Shown piece after piece: positions 16,153-24,163 of a stretch of DNA of 38,807 nt. The notes beneath the pieces are model-generated. The model did not search any database and was not told where the DNA came from. It saw nothing but the letters and a program-made list of their open reading frames with translations. The position numbers and the translations under genes are program-made. How positions within the stretch are numbered: the first letter of the stretch is position 1; every line of letters starts with the position of its first letter. The DNA comes from UBA4660 sp034408895 (lineage in GTDB: Bacteria > Bacteroidota > Bacteroidia > Flavobacteriales_D > Sanyastnellaceae), in the NCBI GenBank assembly GCA_034408895.1, contig JAWXCI010000042.1:1-38807 (forward strand), given 5' to 3'.

Positions 16153-17613
16153 TTATCTGCGTGAACTTTTATTTACTTCTTTATCTGCTTTGCTTGCATT
16201 GAGTATTTCAATTCCCTTATCTGTAATTATAAAATCATTTACTTCATTGGAGTGACCCATTCCACGGGACTTTACTACAAGCAAACCGCGCCTCCTGCCA
16301 TTGTTCAATTCTTCATTGCTCATTTTTATCCATGTATCAGCAAGAGAAGATATGGCTTCTTCCGTAACGTCATTCATTTCGTTCCTGCTTCCAATATTAA
16401 GTGAAGTGAACAGCGCACTAATTCCATTTCCTTTCAACATGTCCATCAACCGAACAAGCATGGCGCGCACTTCGCTTGATGAACCCACGCTTACTAAGCT
16501 GCTGATGGGGTCAACAATAACGATGCGCGGTTTAAATTCCTTTATCAGTTTATGCAATAATAAAAGGTGCATTTCAAGACCCTGCAAGGATGGGCGCGAA
16601 GAATGAATGTGAAGCAGTTTTGATTTTACATACTGCCCGAGATTTATATCCAGCGATTTCATGTTGCGGATAAGTTGTGCAGGAGATTCTTCAAACGAAA
16701 AATAGAGTACGCGCTCCCTGCGCCTGCAACTGCTCAAAGCAAAATAAGATGCAAGAATTGTTTTTGCCGTTCCTGCCGAACCTGTAATAAGGGTGCTGCT
16801 TCCCCTGAAAATTCCTTTTCCTTTAAATAATTTATCTAAGGCAGGTAGTCCTGTGGAAACTATATCTGTTGAAACACTGTGTTCTAATTTGAGTGAAGTA
16901 ATGGGCAATACTGAAATTCCATCTTCATCAATCAGGAAAGGATATTCATTGGAGCCGTGCGTGGAGCCGCGATATTTTACAATGCGTAACCTGCGCGTGG
17001 CAATCTGGTCAATAACGCGGAAGTCGAGAAGTATAACGCAATCGGAAACATATTCTTCCAATCCCTGCCGTGTTAATAATTTTTCTCCGCGTTCGCCTGT
17101 GATAATTGCGGTTACACCTTTTTCTTTCAACCACTGAAATAACCTGCGCAACTCCGCTCTCAATAATCCTGTGTCGGTAAGCCCTCCGAATAAAGATTCT
17201 ATAGTGTCGAGCACTACACGCTTTGCACCAATGCTGTCAATGGCATAATTGAGTCGAACAAACAATCCTTCTAAATCGTACTCGCCTGTTTCTTCTATCT
17301 CCGACCGTTCAATGCGAACATGGTCAATACGCAATTTTTTTTGTGCAATCAATTTGTCCAAATCAAATCCAAGTGACTTTACATTTTGTGAAAGGTCTAT
17401 AACGCTTTCTTCAAAACTCATAAACACCCCCGGTTCGTTATCTTCCATAATTCCTTTTACAAGAAACTGCATGGCAAGCAAAGTTTTTCCACAACCTGCG
17501 GTTCCGCAAATAAGCGTAGGTCTGCCTGTGGGAAAACCTCCCCCTGTTATTTCGTCAAGCCCATCAATGCCTGTTCGTGTTTTTGGAAAAATATTCTTTT
17601 TGTTAGATTTCAT
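16153..17613 (-). CDS. kaiC: KaiC-family double RecA-like ATPase
   Basis: 486 residues from ATG 17613; the frame is open to a TTG at 17622. CI domain: Walker A GTAGCGKT (37-44), catalytic glutamate pair in FMSFEES (68-69). CII domain: Walker A GSAGTAKT (278-285; Ala in the usual last-Gly place), glutamates in YFSFEES (308-309). The autophosphorylation stretch VTEEAISSLADT aligns with cyanobacterial ITDSHISTITDT, so Thr417, Ser422 and Ser423 match T426, S431 and T432. After IITDKG only about 20 residues remain, so the A-loop and KaiA-binding tail are absent; this fits the lack of kaiA here. It heads the operon kaiC-kaiB1-kaiB2-kinase-(receiver). Confidence 0.95.
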   Translation of the reverse strand: MKSNKKNIFPKTRTGIDGLDEITGGGFPTGRPTLICGTAGCGKTLLAMQFLVKGIMEDNEPGVFMSFEESVIDLSQNVKSLGFDLDKLIAQKKLRIDHVRIERSEIEETGEYDLEGLFVRLNYAIDSIGAKRVVLDTIESLFGGLTDTGLLRAELRRLFQWLKEKGVTAIITGERGEKLLTRQGLEEYVSDCVILLDFRVIDQIATRRLRIVKYRGSTHGSNEYPFLIDEDGISVLPITSLKLEHSVSTDIVSTGLPALDKLFKGKGIFRGSSTLITGSAGTAKTILASYFALSSCRRRERVLYFSFEESPAQLIRNMKSLDINLGQYVKSKLLHIHSSRPSLQGLEMHLLLLHKLIKEFKPRIVIVDPISSLVSVGSSSEVRAMLVRLMDMLKGNGISALFTSLNIGSRNEMNDVTEEAISSLADTWIKMSNEELNNGRRRGLLVVKSRGMGHSNEVNDFIITDKGIEILNASKADKEVNKSSRR

Positions 17614-17619
17614 TAGGGA

Positions 17620-17692
17620 CAAAAGTAAGTATTAGTTTTATGGAGTATGATAATGCAGAATACAATTTATTTGCAGATGCGGGTAGGGCAAA
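17620..17692 (-). promoter_or_regulatory. Candidate promoter(s) of the kai operon
   Basis: Minus strand: TTTG (17692-17689), a 19-nt spacer, then TAAATTG (17669-17663), which is one mismatch from the Bacteroidota TTTG-N19-TAnnTTTG promoter and 49 nt before ATG 17613. A second, exact -7 match TACTTTTG lies at 17627-17620, only 6 nt from the ATG and without a -33 box. Confidence 0.35.
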
Positions 17693-18117
17693 ATAAAATG
17701 TGAAGCAACGAAGGGTTGGGCTGTGCGGTTGGGTTGCTTCTCTTTTTATTTTACAGAAGCGATAGCCAAACGGCTTTGCCACGTTTCGAAGCGATAAAGT
17801 TTGACGTTAGCAGATGATTTATCGGAGCGAAAGAGTTGCAACCAACATTTGAATATCCGCACCTCCATGCCCAAAAAAGTTCTGTAATCCAACACATTTC
17901 GGTAAGTTTTCGGGACTTTTGATGTGCCCATAGGAAAAATTACAGCACCTCATAGTTTGTGAAGCTGTTCTAAAATCCTTTATGCAATACTACGAATTCA
18001 ACATAGCATGGCATTTCCTAAACCAAAGTTCAATCGAATCTAACTAGCCCACCAGTAATAGCATTGCTCGAAGAAGGCAGTGAAGCTGTAATTCATCTTC
18101 TGAACAAATGCAGATAA
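17623..18117. other. Intergenic region upstream of kaiC, right part of the accessory segment
   Basis: Holds the putative kai promoter, the inverted repeat at 17702-17740 and a 61-codon frame at 17746-17931 (minus) with no recognisable motifs. Around 17980-18115 on the plus strand a reading frame interrupted by TAG (MQYYEFNIAWHFLNQSS, then PVIALLEEGSEAVIHLLNKC) looks like a decayed protein fragment that I cannot identify. Confidence 0.5.
17702..17740. repeat. Inverted repeat upstream of kaiC
   Basis: GAAGCAAC (17702-17709) pairs with GTTGCTTC (17733-17740) around a 23-nt G-rich loop and is followed on the plus strand by TCTTTTTATTTT. Read on the plus strand it resembles a terminator, but no plus-strand gene precedes it within the segment. 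Confidence 0.55.
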
Positions 18118-18212
18118 AGGAAAGGAGCCACCAATGCAGTGCAAATTGCAGAGGTGCTGGTGAAAAAAGGGTTTGTGGGAACCAAGATGGTTGCTGAGGT
18201 GAGGGGGTGATG
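18118..18212 (+). repeat. Direct repeat, copy 2: orphan 3' end of asd
   Basis: A piece of asd with no gene body in front. In the asd frame it encodes RKGATNAVQIAEVLVKKG then FVGTKMVAEVRG and a TGA at 18208-18210. Bases 18127-18212 match 13067-13154 with two synonymous substitutions; 18118-18126 is a weaker continuation lacking one Ala codon. It marks the right end of the kai segment. Confidence 0.92.
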
Positions 18213-18315
18213 TCTCGGTGATTTCTGTGAACTGGCAGGAGCAGATGATTCATCTCCTGCTTTCTTAAAATATTTTTCAAATACAATATCAATTCACGAT
18301 ACAGCGCTTATACAT

Positions 18316-18900
18316 TTACCACCGCTTACCAAAACCCGATGAAACGCCTGTTTGTTTCAATGGAACGCGAAACACAAGGTTAATTCCAGGAACATCAAAG
18401 CGATCCTTGTGAGGAATAATACCTAATTCATCCTCCGGTGATTCGAATCTCACTTTACCCCGCATGTGCAGGAATGTTAGCCCTGCTTCTATAGCCAGAT
18501 TGCGAGTAAATTGATGCCTGTCAGATTTGAACGATATTCCATAATTCACATTAAGGCGCAGGAAGCTGACATCGTACCTGACATTCGGGGCAAATGCAAG
18601 TTCGTAGGATTTCCGGGGAGCAACTTGAAAATGAAAAGCTAAGTACCCGAATGTTTTCTGAAACAAATTGTAACGTGCGTTGTCTTCACTGAATTGAAGT
18701 TTGTAACATAAGCCAGCAACAATGCGCGGAGTGAAATCATTTGTGTAATACTCATGATTAAGATGAGTTGCAGGGCCAAATTCAAGCCCGGTCAAAATTC
18801 CAATCTGATGTTCGCTTTGATGAGTTTCCTGAGCATCTCCAAGGATGCAAATCAGCATGAAGATAGATATGCCGATAATGTTGATGCGCTTCACTTCCAT
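18316..18900 (-). CDS. Exported outer-membrane-type protein of unknown function
   Basis: 194 residues. Signal peptide MEVKRINIIGISIFMLICIL ending near GDA-QE. The mature part has alternating hydrophobic/aromatic strands typical of a small beta-barrel (GYLAFHFQVAPRKSYELAFA, YDVSFLRLNVNYGISF, LAIEAGLTFLHMRG). It ends GFGKRW rather than a barrel-type terminal Phe/Tyr strand. I do not recognise a specific family. It is oriented against the DUF5686 gene, just outside the right asd repeat. Confidence 0.7.
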   Translation of the reverse strand: MEVKRINIIGISIFMLICILGDAQETHQSEHQIGILTGLEFGPATHLNHEYYTNDFTPRIVAGLCYKLQFSEDNARYNLFQKTFGYLAFHFQVAPRKSYELAFAPNVRYDVSFLRLNVNYGISFKSDRHQFTRNLAIEAGLTFLHMRGKVRFESPEDELGIIPHKDRFDVPGINLVFRVPLKQTGVSSGFGKRW

Positions 18901-18939
18901 TAATTCACAATTGAGCCGGAAGGTATTGGTTTAAGGCTG

Positions 18940-19110
18940 GCGGAAGAGGAGGATCAATAGGCAAGCAACAAATTGCGAATGAAGATTTACAAAGTACAAG
19001 CACCCGCAATTCGTAAATCGTCACTGGTAATTCCTCTGTAACCCATCTTCCCTCATCTTCGCCCCGTCCAAACAAAGTCCATAGCTTATGGTCCATAGCC
19101 ACACCCCCCG
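18940..19110. repeat. Bacteroidota-style degenerate intergenic repeat
   Basis: Contains AAAGTCCATAGCTTATGGTCCATAGCC and CAATTCGTAAATCGTCACTGG-type units (about 19004-19100), resembling the AATTCGTAATTCG and ATGGTCCATAGTCC low-complexity spacers common in this phylum. A 65-codon minus-strand frame over it is not credible. Confidence 0.5.
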
Positions 19111-19135
19111 CATCAGCCGTTGCTCATTGCCTTTT

Positions 19136-21565
19136 GTGAAGCGTAGCGTAATCCCGATTTTTATTGGGCTACTGTGCTTTTTGCCCTTTGCGCTTTGCTC
19201 GCAATCGGACGTGCGCGGCCGCACCATTGACAGCCTCACCAAAGAACCCCTCGCCTTTGTTGCAGTAATGATCAGCGGATCACAACAAGGAACTTATTCA
19301 GATATTGACGGGTATTTCGAATTGTCCATTCTCAATTATCAATTGTCTATTATCAATTTAGAATTCCACTACCTGGGCTATCAAACTCTTGTGTTCGAAT
19401 ATCCCGGTGAAGAAAACTGGGTAGTGCAAATGGTGCAAAGCAGCGAGACACTTCCCGAAGTGGTGATACGCCCTGGTGAAAATCCTGCTGAACGCATTAT
19501 CCGCCTGGCTATAGAAAACAAGACCCGCAACAATCCGGAAAGCGAGCACAGTTTTACTTACGACAGCTACAACAAACTTATACTTACCGCAGCACTGGAC
19601 AGTGCCCTGTTTGTGGACGAGGCCAAGTACAACAGCCTTGACAGCAACCAGCAACGCAATGTGGATTTCTTCAGAACATCGCACATAGGGCTGATGGAAA
19701 GCATAAGCCAGCGCAAGTACATGCCACCGGGTCGGTCAGAGGAAACAGTGATAGCCACACGGGTAAGCGGATTGCAGGATCCCACTTTTGCATTGCTGGG
19801 CACCCAGTTGCAATCGTTTTCTTTTTATGGCGAAACAGTGGACATACTGGGGGTTGCTTATCTCTCGCCCCTTGCCAACGGCAGCATTTCAAAATATTTG
19901 TTCATAATTGAAGACACCACCTTTGCCGGTACTGATACGGTTTTCGCCATAAGCTACCGCCCGCGCAAGGGCAAAAACTTCGAGGGCATGAAGGGGCAGC
20001 TTTTTATCAACACCAACGGATATGCACTGCAAAATGTGCTGGCCGAACCCTCAGAAGTAACCGGCACCTCCGTGGTTATTCAACAGCAATACGAAAAGAT
20101 AAATGATGTGCAATGGTTCCCTGTACAACTCAATTCATTCATCACTTTTCTTACTGCGCAAGTCAATGGATTCGGGCTGGTGGGCATCTTCAGGTCGTAC
20201 CTCAAAAACATAGAACTGGATGTGGACATGAAGGCGCGTGAGTTTACACCAGTCACCCTGCAATTAAAACGACTGGCCGCCAAACAACCCGATTCGCTCT
20301 GGAATAAATACCGCGACCGGCCATTGGACGACAAAGAACTTCGCACCTATCATATAGTTGATAGTGTAGGCAAAGCCGAAAACTTTGATCTAAATCTTAA
20401 ATTGCTTTCAGCCGTGCTCAATGGCCAAATTCCCTGGGGCGTTGTCAACTTCGATATACTCCGCCTGATGAATGTAAACGGATGGGAAGGTTTACGCCTC
20501 GGACTGGGAGCCCACACCAGCGATCAGCTTTCACCTTATTGGAATGTAGGAGGATATTATGCTTATGGTTTTAGAGACAAAGGCCATAAATACGGCACCG
20601 ACCTTAAGGTGCACATCAACCGCAAAAGGAATGCATGGCTGCGGCTGTTGTATGAATATGATGTGTCAGAAACGGGAGGCAATCAATTAGAAAAATCGAG
20701 TTTGGTACTCAATCCTACCAATTACTACGGATTATTTATCAACCGCATGGATAAATACGAGAAGATGAGTTTGGAAATAAACACCCGCGCATTACGCAAC
20801 ATTACTACTACCTTTTTCGGCTATACGCGCATCACTCATACTTTCGATAATTACCGGTTTTCAACCACAAGTGCCGAAGGTGTGGAACTTTTTTCCAATC
20901 AATTCAACACCACCGAAACGGGTGTTACCGTTCGTTATGCACCGGGCGAGAAACTTGCGCGTGCAGGCATGAAAGAAGTAAGGCTTGGAGGGCGCTTCCC
21001 TATCCTGTGGTTACGCTACACCAAAGGCCTCGATAATGTATTGAACGGAGAACTCGACTTTAACCGCATAGATGCTTTGATAGAAAAGACCTTCAAAATA
21101 AAGAACACAGGCGACCTTACCCTGCGCGCTTATGGCGGCATGGTAGAGGAGAATGTTCCCCTCTCGTGGCAATACAACGCCCGCGGCACATGGTCAGTGT
21201 TTGCTATTGCTACACCGTTTGCCTTCGAGACCATGCGCACCAGCGAGTTTCAGCATTCGCATTTTGCAGCATTGCACGTGCGCCACAGTTTCCGCGATTT
21301 GTTGATTAAGACCGAGAAATTCCGCCCCATTATTTCCGCAGTTCACAGCATGATGGTGGGCGAAATGAAGAACGAACAGAGCCACAACATGGAAATTAAT
21401 GCAGCCACCAAAGGCTATTTTGAATCGGGAATGCAAGTGGATCGCCTGACCAAATTATTTATCACTCACATCGGAATAGGAGTGTTTTATCGCTACGGTC
21501 CCTACCACCTTGAAAACACATTGGACAACTTTGCATTCAAGTTTAGTATTTCATTACCATTGTGA
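19136..21565 (+). CDS. DUF5686 outer-membrane protein with carboxypeptidase-like regulatory domain
   Basis: About 809 residues from GTG 19136, which directly precedes a clean signal peptide (KRSVIPIFIGLLCFLPFALC-SQ); an upstream in-frame ATG at 19088 lies inside an intergenic repeat. The N-terminal beta-sandwich (about 22-110) is of the CarboxypepD_reg-like type: VRGRTIDSLTKEPLAFVAVM, GTYSDIDGYFELS, FHYLGYQTLVF. The rest matches DUF5686: PAERIIRLAIENKTRNNPE, FTYDSYNKLIL, then a long C-terminal barrel with many YGxF/aromatic strands ending FAFKFSISLPL. Function is unknown; it is a probable outer-membrane protein. Odd feature: residues around SILNYQLSIINLEF (19324-19365) look like a translated intergenic repeat embedded in the sandwich domain. 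Confidence 0.88.
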   Translation: MKRSVIPIFIGLLCFLPFALCSQSDVRGRTIDSLTKEPLAFVAVMISGSQQGTYSDIDGYFELSILNYQLSIINLEFHYLGYQTLVFEYPGEENWVVQMVQSSETLPEVVIRPGENPAERIIRLAIENKTRNNPESEHSFTYDSYNKLILTAALDSALFVDEAKYNSLDSNQQRNVDFFRTSHIGLMESISQRKYMPPGRSEETVIATRVSGLQDPTFALLGTQLQSFSFYGETVDILGVAYLSPLANGSISKYLFIIEDTTFAGTDTVFAISYRPRKGKNFEGMKGQLFINTNGYALQNVLAEPSEVTGTSVVIQQQYEKINDVQWFPVQLNSFITFLTAQVNGFGLVGIFRSYLKNIELDVDMKAREFTPVTLQLKRLAAKQPDSLWNKYRDRPLDDKELRTYHIVDSVGKAENFDLNLKLLSAVLNGQIPWGVVNFDILRLMNVNGWEGLRLGLGAHTSDQLSPYWNVGGYYAYGFRDKGHKYGTDLKVHINRKRNAWLRLLYEYDVSETGGNQLEKSSLVLNPTNYYGLFINRMDKYEKMSLEINTRALRNITTTFFGYTRITHTFDNYRFSTTSAEGVELFSNQFNTTETGVTVRYAPGEKLARAGMKEVRLGGRFPILWLRYTKGLDNVLNGELDFNRIDALIEKTFKIKNTGDLTLRAYGGMVEENVPLSWQYNARGTWSVFAIATPFAFETMRTSEFQHSHFAALHVRHSFRDLLIKTEKFRPIISAVHSMMVGEMKNEQSHNMEINAATKGYFESGMQVDRLTKLFITHIGIGVFYRYGPYHLENTLDNFAFKFSISLPL
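19330..19362 (+). repeat. In-frame intergenic-type repeat inside the DUF5686 gene
   Basis: TCTCAATTATCAATTGTC followed by TATTATCAATTT is built of AATTATCAATTG units like the low-complexity spacers of Bacteroidota genomes. It keeps the frame, adding NYQLSIIN to the protein. Confidence 0.6.
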
Positions 21566-21594
21566 AGAAAGAGTTGCGATCTGTTGGTACTGAT

Positions 21595-21642
21595 GATTGA
21601 TGTTCTAATCAGTAATCACCAATGAACCATGAACGATTAATC
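21595..21642. repeat. Degenerate intergenic repeat before the DUF3109 gene
   Basis: GATTGATGTTCTAATCAGT, AATCACCAATGAACCATGAAC and GATTAATC form an interrupted low-complexity block of the same general kind as those at 101-168 and 18940-19110. Confidence 0.45.
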
Positions 21643-21646
21643 AAAA

Positions 21647-22228
21647 ATGATAATAATTGGACAATGCTTAGTGAGCGAAGAGATCTTCGAAGAACAATTT
21701 GTTTGTGATCTTGCAGCTTGCAAGGGCGCTTGTTGTGTAGAAGGCGAAAGCGGTGCCCCGGTAGAGATGGATGAATTGCCGCTGCTAGAAGCATCGCTGG
21801 AAGCGGCCAACGAATTCATGACTAAAAAAGGCAAAGCGGCCATTGCAGCAAAAGGAAATTATGTACTGGACAACGATGGTGATTTGGTAACCACACTGGT
21901 GGGCAATCATGGCGAATGTGCTTATGCCTTTTTCGATGATGGCGGCATTGCGAAGTGTTCTTTTGAAAAAGCTTTTCTGGAAGGAAAGTCAACATGGCGC
22001 AAACCAGTTTCATGTCACCTTTACCCAATTCGTCTTGGCAAATCAGGCCAATACATTACCGTAAACTATCACAGATGGCTTCTCTGCGAACCCGCCTGTG
22101 CATGTGGCATCAAAATGAAAGTCCCCGTGTACCGCTTCCTGAAAGATGCACTGGTAAGAAGGTTTGGAGTAAGTTGGTACGTTGAGTTGGAACAGGCATC
22201 GGGGCTTTGGAGAAATGCACAGCAATAG
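21647..22228 (+). CDS. DUF3109 family cysteine-rich protein
   Basis: 193 residues, no signal peptide. Recognised from the cysteine pattern: FVCDLAACKGACCVEGESG near the N-terminus, HGECAYAFFDDGGIAKCSFEKAF in the middle, then RKPVSCHLYPIRL and LLCEPACACG. The spacing of about ten cysteines fits a metal- or Fe-S-binding protein, like the zinc/iron-chelating CxxCxxCC families, but the activity is unproven. Start ATG 21647 gives the family's usual MIIIG..LVSEEIFEEQF opening. It stands alone between the DUF5686 gene and the T9SS cluster. Confidence 0.87.
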   Translation: MIIIGQCLVSEEIFEEQFVCDLAACKGACCVEGESGAPVEMDELPLLEASLEAANEFMTKKGKAAIAAKGNYVLDNDGDLVTTLVGNHGECAYAFFDDGGIAKCSFEKAFLEGKSTWRKPVSCHLYPIRLGKSGQYITVNYHRWLLCEPACACGIKMKVPVYRFLKDALVRRFGVSWYVELEQASGLWRNAQQ

Positions 22229-22321
22229 TGCGTACCCACTTCCACTTTATCTACTTTCATAGGTTAGTAATTCAGCGAATCCGCTTACCTTGCGCTGCAT
22301 AAGAACCGAAATATTTGCACC

Positions 22322-23413
22322 ATGAAACAAATGATCCACTCCATTGCTTTGGCAATAATCCTATTTGCTTCTTTCAAATCCATTGCACAAGTTCCCCCTG
22401 GTGGCATAAGCTATCAGGCCATTGCCAGAACTGCCGGTGGAGATGAACTTGAGGAGGTGGCAATTCTTGTACGCATAGGCATTATCTCCGCCACTGTAAA
22501 TGGTCCATTGGAATACCAGGAAGTACATACGCTTGTCACCAACCAATTCGGATTATTTACCCTTGTTGTAGGCGAGGGAGCCAATACAGGTGGCAACGTT
22601 TCATCACTTTCCGCTATCAATTGGGCCAGTGCTCCTCACTTCATGCGTGTGGAGATTGATCCGCCTGGTTTTTCTGGTTATGAATTAATGGGCACCTCGC
22701 AATTGTTGTCGGTGCCCTATGCATTTCATGCAGGCACGGTGGAAAACGTAGTGGAGCAGGATGGCGACACGGACAACGAAACCATAGACAATTTTACACT
22801 CACCGGAACACAGTTGAACATCACGGAAGCGGGCGATCAATACGTGGTGGATTTAGCCACCCTTCTTGCCGATGATGCTGATTCCAATCCTGCCAATGAA
22901 ACCATTACATCCATTGCGCTCAATGGGCAATCGCTTGATATTACCGAAGCTGGAACAACTCATTCCGTATCGCTTGCCTCGCTGGATAATGGCTGGACAG
23001 TTGAACCTGGGAAAGTGTACAATAACACTGACAAAATTGGTGTTGGAACTGCGTTTCCCCAGAGCACTCTGCATGTCAGCGGCTCCATGTCGCTTTTTGT
23101 AACCACGGTAAGTGGTGGCAGCGTAATCACTGCCAACGCGAATAACAATGTATTCATCTGCAACGTAGACAATGGCTCAAGCACCATCAATCTTCCCGCT
23201 GCCAACACTTGCCAGGGAAGAGTTTACACTATCAAGCGTTATGCATCAAACACCGCAAACTATGTCAACGACATATTCGTTTTACCAGCAGGGGGCGACA
23301 ACATTGACGGCCAGCTGCAATACGTCATGGCTTCGGTTTACGAACAATTTGCCACAGTTATTTCCGATGGAAACGATTGGTGGATTATCAACGCTTATCA
23401 GAACGATAATTGA
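22322..23413 (+). CDS. Exported surface protein, tail-fibre/collar-like Bacteroidota type
   Basis: 363 residues. Signal peptide MKQMIHSIALAIILFASFKS then IAQ. The N-terminal domain follows a common Bacteroidota pattern: PGGISYQAIARTAGGD, ILVRIGIIS, EYQEVHTLVTNQFGLFTLVV, INWASAPHFMRVEI and the ending QLLSVPYAFHAG. Next come two imperfect repeats of about 35 residues (NETIDNFTLTGTQLNITEAG and NETITSIALNGQSLDITEAG), a hallmark of these proteins. The C-terminal part is beta-rich (STINLPAANTCQGRVYTIKR). No sorting domain is obvious on this protein. It is first of four same-strand genes, 7 nt ahead of the next. Confidence 0.75.
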   Translation: MKQMIHSIALAIILFASFKSIAQVPPGGISYQAIARTAGGDELEEVAILVRIGIISATVNGPLEYQEVHTLVTNQFGLFTLVVGEGANTGGNVSSLSAINWASAPHFMRVEIDPPGFSGYELMGTSQLLSVPYAFHAGTVENVVEQDGDTDNETIDNFTLTGTQLNITEAGDQYVVDLATLLADDADSNPANETITSIALNGQSLDITEAGTTHSVSLASLDNGWTVEPGKVYNNTDKIGVGTAFPQSTLHVSGSMSLFVTTVSGGSVITANANNNVFICNVDNGSSTINLPAANTCQGRVYTIKRYASNTANYVNDIFVLPAGGDNIDGQLQYVMASVYEQFATVISDGNDWWIINAYQNDN

Positions 23414-23420
23414 TTTGCGG

Positions 23421-24161
23421 ATGACAAAGAAAGCAGCAGTTTATTTAATTGTCTCGCTACTGGTTGCATCCTCTGCTGTTGCTCAATCTGTATTTCTTGA
23501 GCGGCAGGTATTGTCTCCTTTCGTTATGGATGTCACCACTTCAACTCATTACTTCAACATGACCGTGGGCCAACCGGAATTCATCACATCTTCATCCGAA
23601 AATTATTTTCTCACACAGGGCTTCGGGCAACCCATCTTGCATTTTGAGCCTGAGATTGAATACACCATAACGTTCGATCAATGCACAGGCGAATACCTGG
23701 TAGAAGTTACCTCAGTGGGAATATGTGTCAACATGGAAAATGTTGAGCTCTTCTGGAACAATGAATTGGGCACAACCACATTTATCACTATTGCCGATTC
23801 AGTGTCGCTATTTGTTTTTGGCTCCGTGAGCTGCAATATGGAAAACACTATCATCTTTTCCGAAGAGGAAGTATCGGAGGTAAATTGTGATACTGAATTC
23901 TACCAACTCATCACCCCTAATAATGATGGGGCGAATGATGGATGGATAATCGAAAATGTTTCAACCAACCTTCCGGCAAACGCGGTGAAAATATTTAATC
24001 GCTGGGGCATTGTAGTGTGGAGTGGCACGAACTACGATAATGACAATGTGTTGTGGACAGGTCGTTCAAATGAAGGTGCAGAGCTTCCTGATGGAACCTA
24101 CTTTTACACCTTAGAGACGATAGAGCAGGCCTACAGCGGCTTTGTCGAATTGCAACGGTAG
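23421..24161 (+). CDS. Secreted protein with T9SS type B (CHU_C) sorting domain
   Basis: 246 residues from ATG 23421, which heads a signal peptide (MTKKAAVYLIVSLLVASSAV-AQ). The frame is open upstream but overlaps the previous gene. The N-terminal region reads ERQVLSPFV..YFNMTVGQPEF..TQGFGQP, a motif of short T9SS cargo proteins. The last 85 residues form the gliding-motility-associated type B domain: LITPNNDGANDGWIIENV, AVKIFNRWGIVVWSGTNYDN, LPDGTYFYTLE and a final GFVELQR. Such cargo generally needs a co-encoded PorP/SprF protein, and that gene follows immediately. Confidence 0.87.
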   Translation: MTKKAAVYLIVSLLVASSAVAQSVFLERQVLSPFVMDVTTSTHYFNMTVGQPEFITSSSENYFLTQGFGQPILHFEPEIEYTITFDQCTGEYLVEVTSVGICVNMENVELFWNNELGTTTFITIADSVSLFVFGSVSCNMENTIIFSEEEVSEVNCDTEFYQLITPNNDGANDGWIIENVSTNLPANAVKIFNRWGIVVWSGTNYDNDNVLWTGRSNEGAELPDGTYFYTLETIEQAYSGFVELQR

Positions 24162-24163
24162 GT

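Noticed and set aside
17746..17931. 61-codon minus-strand frame upstream of kaiC
   Set aside because: No recognisable motif or start context; composition looks like translated spacer.
18044..18292. 82-codon minus-strand frame over the right asd repeat
   Set aside because: It is antisense to the asd-derived sequence, so it is a shadow of the duplication.
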